Origin: Chitinophagaceae bacterium
Lineage (GTDB): Bacteria > Bacteroidota > Bacteroidia > Chitinophagales > Chitinophagaceae
Direction: 5' to 3'
Length of the DNA: 64,000 nucleotides
Assembly: GCA_016787065.1 (NCBI GenBank)
Contig: JAEUVD010000053.1
Span: forward strand, 1-64,000
Positions 61,453 through 64,000 of this stretch are shown piece after piece; the first letter of the stretch is position 1; each line of letters opens with the position of its first letter. A program made the position numbers and the translations under genes. The notes under the pieces were generated by a model that made no database searches, was not told where the DNA came from, and saw only the letters and a program-made list of their open reading frames with translations.

Positions 61453-64000
61453 TTAGCGAATTTGCAGCCAATTTGTTCCATCCGAAATAAGTTCGATACT
61501 TGAATTCGACGGCATACTACTCCCAATTAATCCGGATAAGGTAGTAAAGTTTGAAATAGTTTTTGCGCTATTGGTTCTATTTACAATGGTATATTGTCGG
61601 TTTACACAATCAGAAGCATTCGGTAGCACTACAGAAGAAGCACTATTAGTTAAGTACCAAATGGATGCTGTATTATCTAACGATATCGCTCCATTCGATG
61701 AACTCTTATTTAGGGTGAATGCCACTGCGCCATTTACGGTTAACATGCTCGTAGGTGTGCTGGTATTGATACCTGTTTGTGCATCGTAACGCACTACGAA
61801 AGCGTTTTTCCGATTTGTGTTTGTGATGCCATTTCCTATCATGAATAAAGGTGTTTCATTGGTTAAAGAGCCAAAAGTAGTTTGAGGAGCAATAATGGTA
61901 TCATTGAAAATACCTATAGCCAAACCATCACTGGAATTATTTATAGTATAGGCCCCGATGGAGGCTGATCGATACCCATTTGCTTTCGCATAATAGCCTA
62001 AAGCGGTAGATCCTAGATGGTAAGCCTCAGAGCGATAGCCAATAGCTGTACAACCACTACCAACCGATTTACTATATGCACCTGCAGTAAAAGAAGAACC
62101 CCAACTATAACAACTATCACCCAGTGCAACACCAGAACCAATTGCAGTGCACTGATGTCCGATTGCAACAGGTGCTTTGTCTTGGATGAATGCAATATCT
62201 GTTGAACAATGATCACCTAAGGCTATCGCACTACTTCCTTTTGCTATTGAACCATAACCTGCGGCCATACTATTCTCGCCTATGGCTTCCGTTGATTTTC
62301 CCAAGGCAATGGATGCCTCACCACTTGCCTTAACATTAAAGCCTAAACCATGACTGTAAAAACCAATACTATCTGTTCCTTCGGATGTGTTAGGTAAAAA
62401 GGAATTTGTACCACTGCGCAACGCGCCACGTCGAGGACTAAAAAAGAAATTACTCTTAAAATCTTCCACAGGAATATCAACACCTTGACCTTCGATTCCA
62501 CTCACATTAAAACCATCTTCGCCCTGAATTTCAACTGTACCATTCGTAGCATTTATAATACGACCATTTCCGGCACCATTACCATCGTAGGCGTTATTCA
62601 ATGTATAATTTGAAGCAGTTAGCGGTTGCCAGCTAGCTACACCACTGTTGTCGGAAACGAGTATTTTACCGTTCCCGGGATTACCGCCACGAATTCGAAT
62701 CGAACCGTTGATATCTAAACGTTCCGTAGGGCTCGTTGTATTGATGCCAACATTTGTTCCATTATCGATTATTTGAGACGTTTCACCCGCGTTGGTTCCA
62801 TTGAATCGTACTAAATACATATTGGTTCCATTAAGCGAATAAGCAGGGTTTTGCCAAGTAGCCAAACCACTTCCATCGGATGTAAGCACTTTTCCGGATG
62901 CCGGCGAACCGCCGCTAATTTTAACCTGACCATTAACCTCCAGTTGCGTTGCCGGCGTAGATGTACCGATACCCACATTGCCATTTCCATCAATCGTCAT
63001 GCGTGTTGTATTTGAAGTTCCAAAATCAAGCGACGCATTTTCTTTATTTAAAATAGAAGCCTGATTCGAGGTTGTATAAATTACGAGTCCATCTGTTATG
63101 GCAGAACCGGTTGTAGTATTCGTTAAACGAAAATCAGAAAGGGCAGCACTGTTCTGATGCACATGTAGTTTAGAAACCGGCGTGGCAATTGTTCCCATTC
63201 CTATGGAAGTTCCATTATCGGAAATTTGAGAATTTATACCGGATGTTGTTGTACCAAATTTTATGAGTGAATGCACTGTTCCGTTAATATTTGCCGAACC
63301 TTGAATACCCTGAGGGCCGGTTGCTCCTTGAGGACCTATTGGGCCTTGAGGGCCGGTAGCCCCATCATTGCCCGCAATACCTTGTGGACCTTGTAGGCCC
63401 TGCAAACCTTGAATTCCTTGAGGACCTGCAGGACCTTGAGGACCTGGAACCGGATCGGTCCAGGTAGCTAAACCATTTCCATCAGAGGTCAAATAACGAC
63501 CATTCGCCGGATTACCGCCACTGATTTTTATTTGACCGTTTACATCCAAATTGGTAGTCGGGGTACTCGTGTTAATACCAATCCGATTATCGTTTCGAAC
63601 AACAAAGGCATTATGCCGGTTGGTTGTACTGGTTCCATTCCCAACAATAAACAAGGGTGTATTAGCATTCTTTGTAGACTCTATTGCAACAATACTATCA
63701 TTAAATGCACCGACAACCATACTCGCATAACCATTCCCTACGGTATACTCTCCAAAGGCTTGTGCATACGGTGCATTACTAACACTTCCACCACCACCTG
63801 CGATTGATGCTACACCATTTGCTTGTGTTCCGACTCCGGTACTCAAGGCGTAGCCACCATTTGCTATAGTGGCCATGCCTTGCGCTTGCGAGTAAACACC
63901 AAGAGCTTGTGTATTAAAACCAAAGGCTGTAGCATAATTACCCGTTGCAGCACTACCATTTCCAAACGCTGTGGAATAACTTCCGGAAGCATTTGTATTC
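61453..64000 (-). CDS. Large surface protein with YadA-head-like and collagen-like repeats (5' end missing)
   Basis: The frame stays open to the right edge, so the start is outside the window; at least 848 residues are seen. Two stretches have the ~14-residue YadA-head pattern (A-x-G-x-x-S-x-A-x-G; for example GSIAKGSSAIALGDHC and GNYATAFGFNTQALG). Between them is a Gly-X-Y collagen-like run of about 50 residues (GPQGPAGPQGIQGLQG onward). Modules of the form NGSIRIRGGNPGNGKILVSD recur three times. The C-terminus lacks a YadA anchor and a T9SS sorting domain and ends in a beta-rich domain like that of tail-fibre-type proteins. Export route is unknown. Confidence 0.8.
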   Translation of the reverse strand, partial: NTNASGSYSTAFGNGSAATGNYATAFGFNTQALGVYSQAQGMATIANGGYALSTGVGTQANGVASIAGGGGSVSNAPYAQAFGEYTVGNGYASMVVGAFNDSIVAIESTKNANTPLFIVGNGTSTTNRHNAFVVRNDNRIGINTSTPTTNLDVNGQIKISGGNPANGRYLTSDGNGLATWTDPVPGPQGPAGPQGIQGLQGLQGPQGIAGNDGATGPQGPIGPQGATGPQGIQGSANINGTVHSLIKFGTTTSGINSQISDNGTSIGMGTIATPVSKLHVHQNSAALSDFRLTNTTTGSAITDGLVIYTTSNQASILNKENASLDFGTSNTTRMTIDGNGNVGIGTSTPATQLEVNGQVKISGGSPASGKVLTSDGSGLATWQNPAYSLNGTNMYLVRFNGTNAGETSQIIDNGTNVGINTTSPTERLDINGSIRIRGGNPGNGKILVSDNSGVASWQPLTASNYTLNNAYDGNGAGNGRIINATNGTVEIQGEDGFNVSGIEGQGVDIPVEDFKSNFFFSPRRGALRSGTNSFLPNTSEGTDSIGFYSHGLGFNVKASGEASIALGKSTEAIGENSMAAGYGSIAKGSSAIALGDHCSTDIAFIQDKAPVAIGHQCTAIGSGVALGDSCYSWGSSFTAGAYSKSVGSGCTAIGYRSEAYHLGSTALGYYAKANGYRSASIGAYTINNSSDGLAIGIFNDTIIAPQTTFGSLTNETPLFMIGNGITNTNRKNAFVVRYDAQTGINTSTPTSMLTVNGAVAFTLNKSSSNGAISLDNTASIWYLTNSASSVVLPNASDCVNRQYTIVNRTNSAKTISNFTTLSGLIGSSMPSNSSIELISDGTNWLQIR

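Noticed and set aside
63292..63450. Gly-X-Y stretch read as an indication of recent transfer from a eukaryote
   Set aside because: Collagen-like runs of the GPQGPQG kind are common in bacterial surface proteins and in phage fibres; codon use is like that of the flanks.

Overview
The window looks like a chromosomal segment of a Bacteroidota bacterium, probably close to the Chitinophagia/Sphingobacteriia. The evidence is the 5' end of a Bacteroidota-type 16S rRNA, promoters of the TTTG-N18-21-TAnnTTTG type, several proteins with type IX secretion (T9SS) C-terminal sorting domains ('YPNP' region), gliding/T9SS core proteins GldN and GldK, and families largely confined to this phylum (DUF4294, 2TM, BatA-like, DUF4199). 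Most of it reads as ordinary core chromosome.

Layout. 1-133: start of a 16S gene reading out of the window on the minus strand, with two tandem promoters behind it. 846-17071 (minus): a complete dcw cluster for division and peptidoglycan synthesis, in the order of transcription mraZ, rsmH, ftsL-like, ftsI, murE, mraY, murD, ftsW, murG, murC, ftsQ, ftsA, ftsZ, closed by a strong terminator. 17.5-31.7 kb: housekeeping genes (POT peptide transporter, purD, DUF4294, tatD, uvrA, a Crp-type regulator with a DinB-like protein), a thioredoxin-like T9SS cargo, gldN, a deoxyhypusine-synthase homologue and three tRNAs. 31.8-38 kb: an EGF-type lipoprotein, a 2TM protein, an orphan contractile-tail tube protein with a membrane segment in front, a BatA-like protein, a dihydroorotase homologue without its metal ligands, DUF4199 and a polyprenyl-linked type glycosyltransferase. 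38.1-41.6 kb: a large T9SS cargo.

41.6-43.4 kb is the clearest accessory patch. Two direct copies of a tRNA-Pro-tail plus GIY-YIG unit flank a ParDE toxin-antitoxin pair and a decayed tRNA-Pro remnant carrying two CCTGAC/GTCAGG hairpins. The intact tRNA-Pro and tRNA-Ser(GCT) follow. 43.6-54 kb: GHMP sugar kinase, a minus-strand run (ddl, PASTA protein, T9SS cargo, rhodanese), two paralogous T9SS cargos and gldK. 54-61.4 kb: DUF2461, an unknown charged secreted protein, a second glycosyltransferase, GNAT, truB, and a TPR sensor kinase with a LuxR-type response regulator. 61.45-64 kb: the 3' part of a large surface protein with YadA-head-like repeats and a collagen-like stretch; it is cut by the window edge.

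How it fits together. The dcw, ddl and PASTA genes serve cell-wall growth. gldN, gldK and the five CTD proteins point to a T9SS-dependent surface proteome whose machine genes are scattered rather than in one gldKLMN operon. The most unusual items are the orphan, possibly membrane-tethered tail-tube protein, the tRNA-linked GIY-YIG/ParDE island, the paralogous cargo pair with eight internal repeats, and the adhesin at the right edge. All calls are from reading the sequence; no database search was run.
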